Origin: Torreya grandis
Taxonomy: Eukaryota > Streptophyta > Pinopsida > Cupressales > Taxaceae
Reading direction: 5' to 3'
Length of the DNA: 64,000 nt
Assembly (NCBI GenBank): GCA_037957365.1
Contig: JARHVA010005491.1
Location: 1,115,501-1,179,500, forward strand
Under the pieces are notes generated by a model. That model made no database searches. It was not told the DNA's origin and saw nothing but the letters and a program-made list of their open reading frames with translations. Shown piece after piece: positions 38,373-51,679 of this stretch. The position numbers were made by a program, and so were the translations under genes. The first letter of the stretch is position 1; every line of letters starts with the position of its first letter.

Positions 38373-41300
38373 ATAACCAATCTTCTTATCTAAGCAACCT
38401 GTAGGTGGTATCTAGGGCAGTTTGAGTGCATCCTTGGGTTTGAATACTTACACTTAAAATAAATTAACATATACATGGGTTTTTATACAATTGTGATTTT
38501 TTAACCTCCATAAATTATTTAAAATACTAAATTCACAAACACAAATTGTTCAAGACTACTTTTGAAAAGGTGGTTGTAGGTGATCATTAGGAAAAGGTCT
38601 AATAATGTGGTCTTAAGCTTGGATTTATAAACTTAAAAATTAAACATTAATAATATTCTCTTTATCATTTTTATATAAGTCTCATTGATCTTTCATATGA
38701 TTTTACAACTTTTGCTCCTTTTGTATTTGTACATAGAACTATGTATGAACACAAAAGGCTGTAGACTCTCTCTCTCATATAACCTTCATTGGTTTTCAAA
38801 CACTTAGGTGATTCATTTGGTTTTACCTTATATCTCATTTTCATTGAGTCATGAGTCATGTTTCTAACTAATTCTTCCTTCCATGGCAATTAATTTTAGT
38901 CCAAAATGAGGACCTACAAGTCTATAAACTATAAGTCTTCATCTTAATTGCATAGGCTACAAAGACAACATATTAGATACTTTGAAAACTTTATTCCCAT
39001 GTAAACTCTTGTATCAACATTTATCATCTATAAATAATCATAAAACTCTTGAAAAAAATAGTATACCATTTCAAACTTGTTGACTCACATGTATTGACTG
39101 TGTATACAGTCAGCTCATGTTCAAGGCATATGCATGGAGATTGGATTTTATTCACTCATTAATATTTCTTGAAGATATTTAATATCATAATTTAATGTAA
39201 TATTAATGTATATGATTTTTTTACACACTTATCTATGGCTTGAAAACTTCATAAAGAAACCCTAGACCTTGTGAACACTCGCCTATAGGTTTGTAGACTT
39301 ATGGGTGGCTAGAACACAATTCGACCTTGTTTGAGAGTAAAAATTTATATTAATTATCATTATTTGTACTTAAAACCTTATTAATACCATAATCATATTA
39401 TATTATTTATTTATTATATCCATTTGAGCTAGGTTTGGTAGTCATGCTTGTAAAATATTATCAGTGTATTGTACCTTGTTTCCAAGAAACAAGAACATGA
39501 CTTATTTTGAAAGGATCATCTACAATATATAATTATCAAGAATAATTAACATCAAACATGGAAGAGTGAGAAATTTTAATGAATACTGAATCATCTTTAA
39601 TCTTTTTGTAATGACAAATATCTCAAAAACCTGAAATAAACTTGTAACTAAATGATATGCCCACACAATTAAGACACCTTTATACTTTAAAGATAAAACC
39701 ACATGAATTTGAATTTATTGATTAAACCACCATGAAAGGGGTCATTTTTTCCATTGAAAATACTACACAAAACCATTCTCCTCCAATGAATTCTATCATT
39801 AAGAATCAAGAGAAATATTGGACCCTACTTGAATGGAAAAGGCATAGTGACCTCCTATTACTCTTAGTGATTATTCATAAAGTATAGGAGATGAATCTAA
39901 AAAATATTTCCACAAAATGGAAACTCAATAGGACCCCTACTCAAGAAAACTTTTTAAGACTCAATTATCTCTCCTCTATCCATACCATCCACTTAAATTT
40001 TTCCCTTGTAAGCTTGTGAAGAGAGTGATGAAGGTTCTGAAGTAAATTTTGAAATTTTAGGACATGAACCTACAAAAAAATGTGGTTTTAACCTGTATAA
40101 GTTTAAATGACACTTTTTAAACATTTTTTTTATTGATTATGAGTTTAAAAGTCTATACACGTACCCAAAAGCCCTTTCAAATATTTGAAAATCAAGATTC
40201 TAACCAATTTATAACTTGTTGACATATTTGGAAGTTATGTAACTTATCAAAGATCATTTTAAAGTGTATTTTATGTAATATTCACTATGGTGGGAATTTT
40301 TATACATGAAAGTTATAAAAACCATCTTTTTCTTCATAAAATACTACCTTAATGTCTACAAATAAACCTTAACTTCTATAAAACATCATTAAATGCTTGT
40401 ATGAGTTTATTAACTATTGAAACGACCTTTAAGGAAAATTAAGGACCTATTAAATTAGTTTATCAAGTTTCATTTCATCATGACAAGACTAGATCATTAC
40501 AAAACCAATATAAGACATTACCTTAATTTCTCCAAAATTACCTTAAACAATGCTAATAAGGTTTTATGAAGAATTTTTTATGGATATTAAAGCATGAAAA
40601 ATATAAGAACAAGGTTATAAAAATGTGACACTCAAGTTTTCACCTATAGGGGTTGACATTTTGACTTTGAGGGCCAAAATTGTTCAACACTCACTATATC
40701 ATTTTTAGAAATCTTTCAGTGCTTCAAACTTAATTCTTTTACATGATAATTTCCTCATTGTCAATGTTCTACTATATTATTTATATTCATTCAAATACCC
40801 TCACAAGTAGAACCCAACTTTGATACTAAAGTTTAGGCATTCATGGTTATGGGTATTAGTGAAGAGATGCCTTAGACCATGCATGTAGATGTTCAAACAC
40901 ACCCAAAACATTATTTAAATGTGATATTTATGACATATATAAATATTTATCCAATATTAAATATATTTATTCCTTTCTCCTCTCCTTACATGTGCTCATT
41001 CCAAAAATTTCCATAAAATACCATTAATTATTTTAATAAATCCTTAGGAGTGAAAATAATGATGTGGAGGAAGTTGTCAAATCTTTTTCATAATTTTCCC
41101 ACTCCCCCACTCTCTCATTCTCCTCAGTGCATGTAGAAAGTTTTTTGCCTAATGCCCTCACCTTATTCTTCTTTAATTCCCCCCATCTTTCTCTCTATAT
41201 TTTCTTTTTTTCTAGGTCAGCATTCAATTTAAGGTATGATTAAAATAATTAATCATGGTGGTCCCTAAACATACTACACACTAATAAATTTATGTGATTT

Positions 41301-42011
41301 ATTTTTCAAGGTACAACAAATAATAAAACTCAAATATTTGAATAGTTAAAAAGTCTCTTAATATCAACGATCATGGTATGGTCTTTAAATTACTTATTTG
41401 CTAAGCACTTGACTTATCTAGGGTTTATTTATAAATAGAACAATATAGTTTCCTTTGTAATATAATGATATAACCTAGTGGTGTATAATTAAGCACAACT
41501 TAATAACATATGAAAATTACAACATGGTATTAAATTATAAATTTTAACAAGCCAACAACACTATAATTCTAAAATAGATAATGTCATTTAACAAGTATGC
41601 TAAGAGAATTCAAGTGTTGTTTATAATAATTTTCAACCTTTTGATTCTTCCCAAGAAAAAATTCCAATATGTTTCATTATAATTACAACACTAAATACAT
41701 CAAATATGTATTCAATTAAAGAATCAAAAGTCATGACATATTAAGGAGCTGATAAAACTAATGAATCAATAAACATAGCCACCCTAGGAAAATTAAAACA
41801 AAAACAAAAACAAATACACACATTACAAGTTAAACAAATCATGCATAAAATTCCATGTAAGGTAGAATGTTTATCTCTATAATAATTATATACATTTTTA
41901 TATGTATATACACAAGTTTGTCTACATGTTATACCCATAGTTAGTATATTTGCTCATCTTGTCTAATGATACAACCTAAAATAGTAAATAAAACATCAAT
42001 AGTACCTAAAA

Positions 42012-42034
42012 TATTATATATATATATATATATA
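42012..42034. repeat. Short AT microsatellite
   Basis: About eleven TA units in AT-rich sequence. Confidence 0.95.
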
Positions 42035-42349
42035 GTACTAGATAACTAAAATTAAAAATATTTATCAAATTAAGAATTAAATTTAGGTTTTGAGTATAAG
42101 TAATCAAGTCCATCATGGTACCCAAAATAGTAAATTTATCCAAAAAATAAGTATGTCTAGTTACACCAGAATATGTAGCCATATTTTTTTATTTTATATG
42201 GTAAAAACTAGGTTTTATAGGGATCTTCAAACCACCAAAGCATACTATAGAAATTTTAAATAGACCAACTAAATTCCAAATAACCAAAACAAAATAAACT
42301 ATAGTAATAACTAAAAGACAAAACTAAGAAACTAGAAAGAGACATAGGA

Positions 42350-43700
42350 GGAAAGTCCCTTTGATGGGTCTTCAACATCTTCAATATTCTTCACCAAGAT
42401 GTTTTGTCTTACTTTAGAAACCTTTTCCTATGTGCAGTTCTTGGGACCTTTAGTAGATTTAACAGGGAAGATCATATGGGGTGACGTTTATCCTTTAACC
42501 TATAAGGGAGACTGCTTTGGGGGGACCCCCTTGGGGAAACCTTAAGGAGGGGATCTCAAGGATTTAGGTGACTAAATGACAGGTGACTGGGTAGTTTGGG
42601 TAGACTAAATAAAATCCTAAACTATAGACTCAACCTATTTGTACAAATATTTCTATTCTTAAATGAGCTTGGAAAGGTCCATCTCTACTTGTTGAACCTT
42701 AGAATTAAATTTCTCTAGCTATAATTTTTTTCTTTCCATCTCATCAGTCAGAATGGTTTTCCCTTTGTGGGTGGTCCCTACTGGGATACCCACTTCAAGA
42801 GAGATCATATTAGGTTTAGGGATGAACAAATTAATGGGGATGTCATTAGGAGGGGACTTGTAAGGGCTAACCTAGGGGGTACATTCAAAGGGTTGGTGGG
42901 ATCCTAATCTAGGTTCCTCCACTAGGGAGTTTTCCTAGGGGTCCTCCTCTAAGGAAAAACCCCCAGGGGAAACCTCCTGATCATGTAGGGATTCACCATC
43001 CTTGAAAAGGATAAGGATAAACCCTTGGAAGAGTATAGGGTTGGATTCATTCACTTGATATATCAAAATAGTGCTTTTGAGGGACTTAAGTAGAAAAAAG
43101 ACAGACTAATTTTGTAGCCAATAAAATGATTCAACAACAAAAAGTGGTGGGAAAATATAAGAGTGTATTTACCTTCAAGCATCATGTAGTACATGAATTG
43201 AAGACAAATGTCAAGCTATTATCTTGGGAGATCTACTAATGGGAAACCTATATTATTAGTCTTCATAAAGTCATTCATCTAGAATAAGCATTGTAGTAGC
43301 TCTTGTTTCTTCATTTGGTCTTTGAACACCTTTGTGCCTTCACAAGACATATCAGTCACTTCACCAATGTATTCCTCTAAAAAAATGATTTTGATTTTGT
43401 GAACGGTCAATTTACATTTGTTCTAAGCCACAATAAAATTATGGGTAACCTCTACATTATGCTTCATGACTCACTCCATGAACTTGGTGAGTCCCCCCCC
43501 CCCCCAATTTTAGTTTCTTATAGACATTTTTATAGCCACAAACATCCACACAATATATGGGTTCCAATATTTCCCTATTACCTCCCATCAAATCCATGTA
43601 TGTAGAACCAAAGTAAGCAAGAGGACATTTTTGGATTAAGTAGATTTGAAAAGTACAAGTGTATTTTGTAAATCCCACCAAAGGAACACTATAAGAATTA
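42350..43700 (-). pseudogene. Unrecognised coding remnant F, truncated by element A
   Basis: The minus strand has unusually low stop density for this window. The N-terminal side reads KYTCTFQIYLIQKCPLAYFG, then YMDLMGGNREILEPIYC and DVCGYKNVYKKLK (about 43,665-43,510). A G13 run (C13 on the plus strand, 43,493-43,505) then shifts the frame. It continues in a different frame as HKIKIIF, EEYIGEVTDM, KGVQ/KVFKDQMKKQELLQ, then a Pro/Ser-rich and charged part with TDEMERKKL.LEKFNSKVQQVEMDLSKLI, a likely coiled coil near 42,750-42,660, and a basic tail. The upstream end is lost at 43,734 where element A begins, so its 5' part should lie beyond the far end of A. I do not recognise it. An extra ORF of another retrotransposon, like that of element C, is possible. 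Confidence 0.5.
43493..43505. repeat. C13 homopolymer
   Basis: Thirteen C on the plus strand inside remnant F. Changes in its length would shift the antisense reading frame, and the frames before and after it do differ. Confidence 0.97.
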
Positions 43701-45829
43701 CACCCTTTCTATAGGAATAATTGTAGATCAACCTATTGATGCCTAAATATGTATCATAAGGTCCTCAGATTGTTTAAAAAACACTTCTCATTTTTTAATT
43801 CAAATAATTTAGAGCATGAGTTTTAGTTTGTGATAATATTGTTATCTATGGTGGAATAGAGGTAGACAAAATGAATATTTCATAATATTTATATTAGTTG
43901 GTGGTTAGGAACCATCGTGACTTGTAAATCTTTGAAAATAAGAAGATGATATATGCTAATTAAGGTGAATTATGCTCAATTCTATGTTTAAAGCTAAAAC
44001 AAGATAGACATATACACTGAAGCTTTAATCTAAAGTGAATTGGTTAAAAAAGAAGCAAAAGGATAGGTATGGTAGAGAGAAAATATATTGTTGTTGATCT
44101 TGATTCTAGATATCATGAAAGTTTAAATATTAGCTAGGTGTGTACTTAACCAATGTATGATACAAAAAAAGTTAAGATAAAATCTTACCATGGATTAGGA
44201 AAACTTATATGGAATGTGAAAATAATGAAAATAAGAACCAAGCTTACTTTAAAGATTTCCCCTAAAATCAGATAGTTGATGCACATCTACAAATCTAGAG
44301 TGAATAAAATGAATTAACCCAAAGAACCTTTAGTTATCCTGGAATATGCACAAGTTAATAATTCTACATTCAAAGGTACACACCAAGAGTCTACAAGAAC
44401 TATTCAAATCTATAATTTAGAATAGAAAAGTGAAAGAGAATCCATATAACGTTTCACACAAACAAAATGAGACAATATTTTTATAATTATCTACTTGCAT
44501 TAGTTGCTCAATGTTTATACAAGTTTTTAACTAAAAAACTCCCTCCTTTTATAATTGACAATACTCCATTTTATGGAATGCAATGAGGTATATCAATTAG
44601 TTATATCATATTACAAGTATACAAGTGTAAAGATATCTATCCTTTTCTACGAAAGTTTTATAATACATTAGACTTTCCAAAATGGACTGACCTAAATGCA
44701 AATATGCTTACAAGTTACATATGTCTTTACAAAATAATATTCTATTTTCAATATAACAAAGCTCTATAAAACAATATTCCTAACTAACTCTGTGAACCCT
44801 ATGTTGATGAAGTCCCCTATTTCTACTAAAGAAGCCTTACTGGCTTTTGATGTTGTTCATCAATAAGCTTAAAATTAACTATGGGTTTTAAGAAGAGCTC
44901 ATATTTTTGATCAAATAGGTTTCCAAGGTCCTATTATTCATCTCTAAGGCTTCTTTAATGCTCCTTGCCTTAAAAATATTTTATTTTGTTATTAGTATCA
45001 TATCTATGATCATGTTATTATCAATCCTAGACTTGACTTAGATCTTGATCTTTACCTCCTGCATGACTAAAGTGGTCTTGTGTTTGAATTATTTATCTTT
45101 TATGAGGCCTATGGGGTTGAGTGTTATTGGCTCAGTAATCGTAGTCCAAATGAATCATTATATCCTATATAGTATCACCTTGTCATCTCTAAGGAGTATT
45201 TCTAAGCTCTAAGACCATGTACTCAAACCCTTGATCCTGTCTATTATCAATCCCATGTCTATGTTCAAGTCAGCTAAGTTGATGTTCTTAAACACAAAGA
45301 TTTGATCTTTTACCAAGATGTTGACCAATTCCTTTATTTTATCCTTTGAATTATGTCATTGGGTGACTAATCCCTTGGATATTGTATCTTTATATCCCAA
45401 TACATTTTTCATACCTTTATTGAATTTAGGGAGTCAAACATATCATAGAAAGATGATTCAAACATCTTTGTCATGGCATCAGGAACTAAATAAACAACTT
45501 GCCTTTCCAACTTATCCTTCTACTATTTTTGATTATCCCTTTGCCATTATAGGCCTTTGATGTCATACTATAACTAAGATGATTGGGATTGATCCAATTC
45601 AAGAACATTTCCTTCAGAGATGTGGTTTTCACTCAATCTCTTCCCTTCAATAGGAGTCAATCCCAAAAATGTCTCCACTTTATGAAAAGTGAGTTCTTCT
45701 CCTCCAACCAAGGCTTTATTCTTAGTTATTCTTTTTAATCTATTTTTTTTGGGTCAAACCTAATGCCATTTGATGATTGGGTTACTTTAGAAGGATATGG
45801 GTTCTCTAATTATGTGCATGAAGTTCCAT

Positions 45830-47990
45830 GAGTAGCCATTTATTTTTCCTTGTCTTGTTGTTTCAATGGCACAATATAGGGTTTTATTTCATCATGGATA
45901 GTGATTTTGATTGATTCAATAATGGCCCATGAATTTTGTAGAGTAGGATCTTTCTAAAACTTACCATATATTAAATACTCTAGAACGGTTGTGCCACGAA
46001 GTAAATTATCCTCACTAAAAAGGTTGATCTCACTCAAATGATGAGTGAAGGTCAAATTGGGATTATTACTAGTTAATGGGACCAAGGATAGATCAACTTT
46101 TATTTTTAGTTGGGTTGTAATAGGGACCAATTCCAAATCCACTTTCTTCCCATTATATTCCCCTATCTTTTTAGTTTGATCTTCTTCCTCCTTTGATTCA
46201 TAAGCACTATCTAGTGTATTTAAGGCATCTTCCACAATTTCTTGAAGATCCAATGTTATAATGTCAATCCATTAAATTCAGGATCTTAGTTCTTTAGGCT
46301 ATGCTAGATATGATGCAACCTCATCTGCCCTTATTTCTTTAGGAATTTATTTAACTTGTACTTTTATATCTTGTGTTTCTATTTGTTGTTATGATGGAGT
46401 GGGTTTAGAGGATGTACCCATAGAAAATGGTATTACCTAGTCCCCATTTGTCATATATTTTTAGTTGGTTTCTACTCTCCTAATAACCTAGCCTCTGGCT
46501 TAATGTTGAGTTTATTCAATCTTTCTAACACTTGAGGGAATAAAGAATCTCTACTGTACAAGTGCTCATATGGAATAGGATGGTGTTCATAGGCCAAGTT
46601 AATTCTTTGTGAATTCAAGTGTTTCATAACTTTATCATTAGGGTCCCACTGTCTCAATTTATCATGCTATAATTAAAAGAGCTCCTATGCTTAGAAGCAA
46701 CTTCCACATTGTCCCATTGTTGAAACATAGTATGACTAATGGTTAAGGGGTAGGTGTGAAGTATTCCCTTTCTCTTGGTTTTATATAGACCATCTAACCC
46801 ATTACATATATGGAATTCAACTTCTTGCTCAGTTGACTTGTCTAGTACATGGACTGATAGCCTGAGTTGGGTGCACTAGGTTCCTTCAATTCTAATTATA
46901 GTATAATCTAGATATAACTAGATTTATCTAATGAATTCAACATATTTATTTATTAGAGGGTTAACCCTCATCATGGGGATCCCTATGATAGACTCAACCA
47001 AAGCTAGATAGACACAATCACATATGAATTGCATATGGTCCCTCTACTTGAAAATATGAAATTTGGAATAATACTAGGTGACTATTTGTTTTCCCTCAGG
47101 TGACCATTATTTGATGCTAAGAATCTTGGTGGTGGAAATTAGGGAATCTAAAAAATATGACATAATACAAAGATGACCTCTAGTCTTCTTTTTAATTAAA
47201 ATGAAATGCCTACTTAAACAAGTGTTGATGACTTCACCAAGGGGAGGGGTTTTCTCTCTCTCTCAACCATAAAATAAATGAAAGGTACCCAAATTTTATC
47301 CACATAGTGGTAGTCAGACTCCCATATAACCTATTCATAAATTTCATAATCATCTTGATAATAAGCCTAAATTAGTTGATTGGGATGTTTCCACTGAGGT
47401 TAGAAACTACTTATTTCCCAAAATATAGCCAAGGAGTCAGGGTGGTCTTCAAATCATTCTTCTTATCCCACTCATTGATTGTATACATGTCTACTTAGGG
47501 ATTTGGAAACTTATAATAGTTTCTAAATATTATAGGATAAATAAATACAACCTTCCTTAATCTATGTTCATGAATTATCATGCCTTTATCAATTTTATAG
47601 TATTTAAATAAGGAATATATAACATCAAGGCAATGTAAAACCTTTGGTTTAGGTGTAGAAAAATTAATACTAGTTATCTAGATTTCCATAATTTCATAAT
47701 ATCTCCTCTTTATGGATAAGTTCCACTCCTCTCTAGAAAATACTAGTTTCTCATGGATTGTCCAAAATAACTAAGACCAATTGTTATCTCGTGTGTTCAA
47801 AGCTACAGTGTCTAATTCTATGTATTTAAAGGTTTTACCTTCTACATTTGTAGTTAAATAGAGATTTATATCTTCCGTATGTCATTTTTGGGCTACCATG
47901 ACTGTGATTTTATTCAAATTACTCACTAGTGGTCTATAGTTAACCTCTAGATCATTTTTTCACTTAGATGGAAATGTGGCTCTCTCAAGC
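45830..47990 (-). pseudogene. Degenerate ORF inside the long repeat, copy 1
   Basis: Minus-strand coding-like region of about 700 codons, on the same strand as gag-pol of element A. In order: VNYRPLVSNLNKITVMVAQK (about 47,940-47,880), EEWNLSIKRRYYEIMEI (near 47,710), IDKGMIIHEHRLRKVVFIYP (near 47,580), PLGEVINTCLSRHF, HMQFICDCVYLALVE (near 47,040), NPLINKYVEFI, LYLDYTIIRIEGT, DGLYKTKRKGILH, RQWDPNDKVMKHLNSQRINL (near 46,650), and an acidic segment EDALNTLDSAYESKEEEDQT (46,245-46,180) followed by LELVPITTQ and YLIYGKF. I do not recognise the family and see no catalytic motif. Open runs are 46,472-46,657 and 45,954-46,253. Copy 2 at 60-62 kb shares the order but has its own stops, so decay came after duplication. 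Confidence 0.65.
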
Positions 47991-48589
47991 TCAATTCTGG
48001 TCACTTTGGGATTGAATTAGGACTTTGGGAGATGCTAGGGCTTTTTTTTAAGTCTTTTCTAAGCTTTAATGAAGATAATTTTTTGAACTTGAGTTATTTT
48101 GTGCCTTATATTTGATTTGGACCTTTGTATTTGTATCTTTGCTTTTCCAATCCCACAAAATCTTTGGTTTTGTCAGTTTCTACCTATGTGGTATCCAATT
48201 GGCATTTTCATGGCACTTTGTTCATTAATGTTCAAACTAACCATTGCCTTTTGAAAAAACTACTTTGTCTCACTCCATTGGATCATTTTACATGGATCAA
48301 CATGAATCATTGATATTGATCTTAATAATTTCACACCATTGGCCATTATTTGTACTAGGCCCTAAGGTTATGCCACTTGGCAGTCCCATAGGCTTTCTAA
48401 GATCTGCACTTTATTAGATTTACTAGTTAATGCATTCTCTCCATGTGGTGATTCCATGCTTTCTCAGGGATTCATTTAAATTTTAGCTTTGGATACACTC
48501 CTTTGGATCAATCCCATTCAAGTGAACATGTGTTGTAGATCCTAAAAAAATGCACAATGTTTAGGTCAGGGTCAGGATACATAGAAAAA

Positions 48590-50210
48590 TTAGGTTAAAG
48601 ACTTTAGACTATGGTTTTATTTTGTGTTAATAAACATGAGATAAAATTTAGGATAAAATATTTAATCTAATCTTGGAACATAGTAAAAGAAATACCCCAA
48701 ATAATGATAAAAGGAATTAACATAATGTTTTCAACCTAAGGTTTTATCATATTAACGAATATGACAAAAATTTATAGTAAAATTTGTAATCTAAGTTTTG
48801 TAACAATAGGACCCTACATTTTTTACATCAAGCCAATAAAATAGCCTGGAAGATCATGAAACATATATGGACCAAGTATAAGATTTTGGACTAAGGTTTT
48901 CTTAAATGTTTAAAAACATGACTAAATCTTATGATAACCTTTAAGCTATGTCCATGGTGTTTAAAATTTCTCCCATTCAAATTTAAACTTAGTTTGAAGT
49001 GTCTTGGGTTGAAACATGGCTTCAAATAAATCCAATTAATCAATGATAGGTCAAAAGCTAATGAAAGCTTGATTTTAATAGTGAAGTACAGAATCTCAAG
49101 CATGTTTATTCTCTAAATGATATTGGTTTCTAAGCTCAAATTTGATGATTTTACAGATGTCAATGATGACCCCATAGATGTCAATTGATGGTCATGAAAA
49201 TGTCAAATTTAAGCTCACATAATTAACCATAGGGTATAAAATTTGATGGTATCATGGACATCAATGATGGCCTCATAAACATCAAATGATAGGTGTGAGA
49301 ATATCAAATTTATGTCCTATGAAATACATTAGGTCCCCTAGAAACTTTGACTCAATATGCATCATTTTATTGATTTTTCTTAAGTAAACATTAGTTGTTG
49401 ATTATGATCTAGGTAGTTGAATGTGGTTTACTCTTGTAGTCATAAACATATTAAGCGATCTCAGGATTATATTAAAATTAGACCAAATCATAAAATAAGC
49501 CCTCAACCTAAGCCTTAAAATGTAATAATATAAGGACCCTTCACATAAGTAAAGTCATATTATAATATTTTATCCTAAGGTTTTATTTTATTAATACAAT
49601 GAAAAACTTAGGGTAAAGTTTTAGGCTAGGTCTATGTTATAATGAAAGGGACCCCTTTAGACTCTAATTTTGGTTTTGTGTCATTAGATCATCAGTGTTT
49701 ACTCAAACATAGGTTATTGATCATGATACAAGTGATCAATCATGATTAGTCCCATGGGCTAAAGTCTTAGGCATATCAGTTTCATCTCACTCCGTCCAAT
49801 CAACTTTGCCTGCTTAAATGCAAGTCATTGATCTTGCAAAGAAACACATAGTTTAGGTTAGGACATGGAGACATAAATGGACTTAGGTTTAATTCTTATG
49901 AGTAAGGTCTTTTTTATGTTAATAAACATGAATGTGGCCTTATTGCTAAGATATTAGTCTAAGTTTATGATGAGAGGGACCATGCAAACAATAATGTTGG
50001 ACCAAGCTAGGAACATAATAAAAGGACCTTACAATTATTAAAGTTAGACCATGTTAAAAGGAAAAGGAATGAGGGGCTTGGGACATGAAGAAATCAAGTA
50101 TATAATTTTTAGGCTAAGATTTGGTTTTGTTTAGAAACATACCCAAGCCTTAGTATAAAAATTAAACTTAAGTCCATGATAATTTTAAAGTGTTCCCAAG
50201 TAAATTATTC
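48590..50210. repeat. Subrepeats within the proposed LTR of element A
   Basis: A unit of about 100-130 bp with the phrases CTAAGGTTTTATTTTGTTAATA, AACATGA..AAAA.TTAGG.TAAAATTT and AACATAGTAAAAGGGACC recurs near 48,597, 48,728, 48,880, 49,565, 49,890 and 50,110. Between them, 49,138-49,340 holds two tandem units of about 101 bp starting AAATTTGATGG. The same arrangement is seen in the other repeat copy (about 62,840, 62,975, 63,130, 63,810; tandem pair near 63,385-63,580). Confidence 0.6.
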
Positions 50211-50577
50211 CTAAGAATTTTTTAATTTGGTCCAAAAGAACCTATACTAGGTTTCTTAAAGGAGGGTTTATAAAAGCTTTAATCATATATTTATCTTGAA
50301 TTCTTATATACTAAAGGCTATTAAATTTTTCAATAAGGATTAAATTGTAAAATTGAAGCATAATCCATTCAATGAGGGTTTTATTAAACCTACAACTTAA
50401 AAGAAGAAGATCCACCATTAGAAATAATAGGCCAAATAGACCGAAACCATGAATAAATAAACCAACCAAGTTAAGGTGTGGATGATATTTAAATATAGAT
50501 CATGTGAAAACATATTAATGACAAATTGGTCAAGTGAATTTTTAGTGTTAAGGTTCAAGTTTGCATAATTTGACACA

Positions 50578-50616
50578 AGGGTCCCCATTTTTTAGAAATG
50601 GAGGTATGTTGACCTA
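50578..50616. promoter_or_regulatory. Polypurine-tract-like block at proposed LTR edge of element A
   Basis: Shared with 4,296-4,334 over about 35 bp, from GGGTCCC to TGTTGA. The minus strand has AAAAAATGGGGA before a TG, fitting element A. The plus strand has AGAAATGGAGGTA before TGTTGACC, which would fit a plus-strand LTR instead. It marks a conserved junction, but its orientation is unproved. Confidence 0.4.
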
Positions 50617-51679
50617 AAAAAATGGTGACTTCTAGGTGAAACATATTAATATGTTAGAATTTAGAGACTCTAGTTTTTTCAAAAAATAGATTACTTATTC
50701 CACTTTATCAGTGTCATTATCAAGATTAGTTTATGGTTAAAACAAGTCTTGTACCTACAAAATTAGGATCAAACACCAAAACCTCATCATGTTGTGTGTG
50801 TGCTTTTATTCCACTTACTATTTTCCATGGTATTTAGGAATAAACTTTAATATTTCATATCTTTAACCATTAAAATTGACTTACAACATGTTTAGATATC
50901 TATTAAGAACTAGAGAAGGCTTGGGCATTGATATATTATAAGTTAGGAGTCCATAGCCCTAAAAGAGATCATTTGGTTTCAATCAAGGTATTTCTCCATT
51001 ACAATCCAGGTGTCTATAGTATCAATGGATATTACCAAAATTTCCTTTGTTTGGAAAACTTTTGATTTTGCAATAAGCACTTATTTTTTTATTTTTTAGG
51101 TCACTTTTGGGCTTTCTAGCAAAGTTTGGGAACCAAGTTAGCCAGGTTTATGGATTTGGTCAAATGTTTGATCCTTAAAAAATCATCTATGGTTGTAAAA
51201 TTTATCTTGGGAAAGGATTTTTGTTAAGTAAAAGCATGACTATGTATTAATAATTTAACCTTTCATCCCATATATGCAATCCTTCTTAAAACCAAGCTTA
51301 GATCAAAACAATGTTTAGAACTTATGAAATAATCAACCTATCCATTAGTCTTTAAAATTTTCTCTAAATTATAACATAAGCTTACATTTCAAATTAATGA
51401 TCAACAAATCTTGAGGAATTATACCTACATTCCTAAACTATGGAGTTTTTTAAGTAATCAGATGAACTTTGATCCAAAAGCTATACAAAAGGACTTATTG
51501 AGATAGAATAACAAATTAGAGAAATAAAAAACACAAAAAAGAGTAAAAAATAAGAAATCAAATAAAAAATAAATATATACAAATGTATGTACAAACAAGG
51601 GACATGAAGGAAATAACAGAAAGAAACTAGTCTAGCCTACCTACTCTAGCTTTAACTATTCTTACAATTTAATCCATGA

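Larger units (their letters stand above)
31904..42340. other. About 10.4 kb with no gene recognised
   Basis: AT-rich sequence with only short open frames. I looked for pol, gag and LTR patterns on both strands and saw none that I trust. Purine-rich sequence at 31,920-32,330 makes a long hydrophobic antisense frame that is compositional. The stretch at 36,400-41,200 has the look of old non-coding repeat DNA (recurrent phrases about CTAGAAGCC, AAAACCTAAGTGGAAGTG), but I cannot define an element. Microsatellites are listed separately. Confidence 0.5.
43734..50577 (-). repeat. Proposed 3' LTR of element A
   Basis: Aligns with 58,001-64,000 from its first base, with an offset of about 14.25 kb and only small indels. 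The right edge is inferred: the partner copy leaves the window at the position equal to about 49,760, so sequence from there to 50,577 cannot be compared. 50,577 is chosen because the minus strand reads AAAAAATGGGGACCCT then TGTGTCAAATT, a purine run before TG. The true edge could lie anywhere up to about 51.6 kb. Inside are a degenerate ORF (45,830-47,990) and several subrepeats (48,590-50,210). Confidence 0.65.

Noticed and set aside
45318..45560. 80-codon plus-strand open frame near the repeat ORF
   Set aside because: It has no counterpart in the other repeat copy (59.6-59.8 kb), where the frame is broken, and it shows no family motif.
48125..48313. Plus-strand open frame also present at 62,340-62,561
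   Set aside because: Both copies lie in the long repeat, so the similarity follows from the DNA duplication. No start context or family match, and most of the sequence is low-complexity Leu/Phe.
50611..50640. Plus-strand LTR start (TGTTGACC after a purine run)
   Set aside because: No matching second LTR found in the window, and it conflicts with the minus-strand gag-pol beside it; kept only as an alternative reading of the 50.58 kb block.
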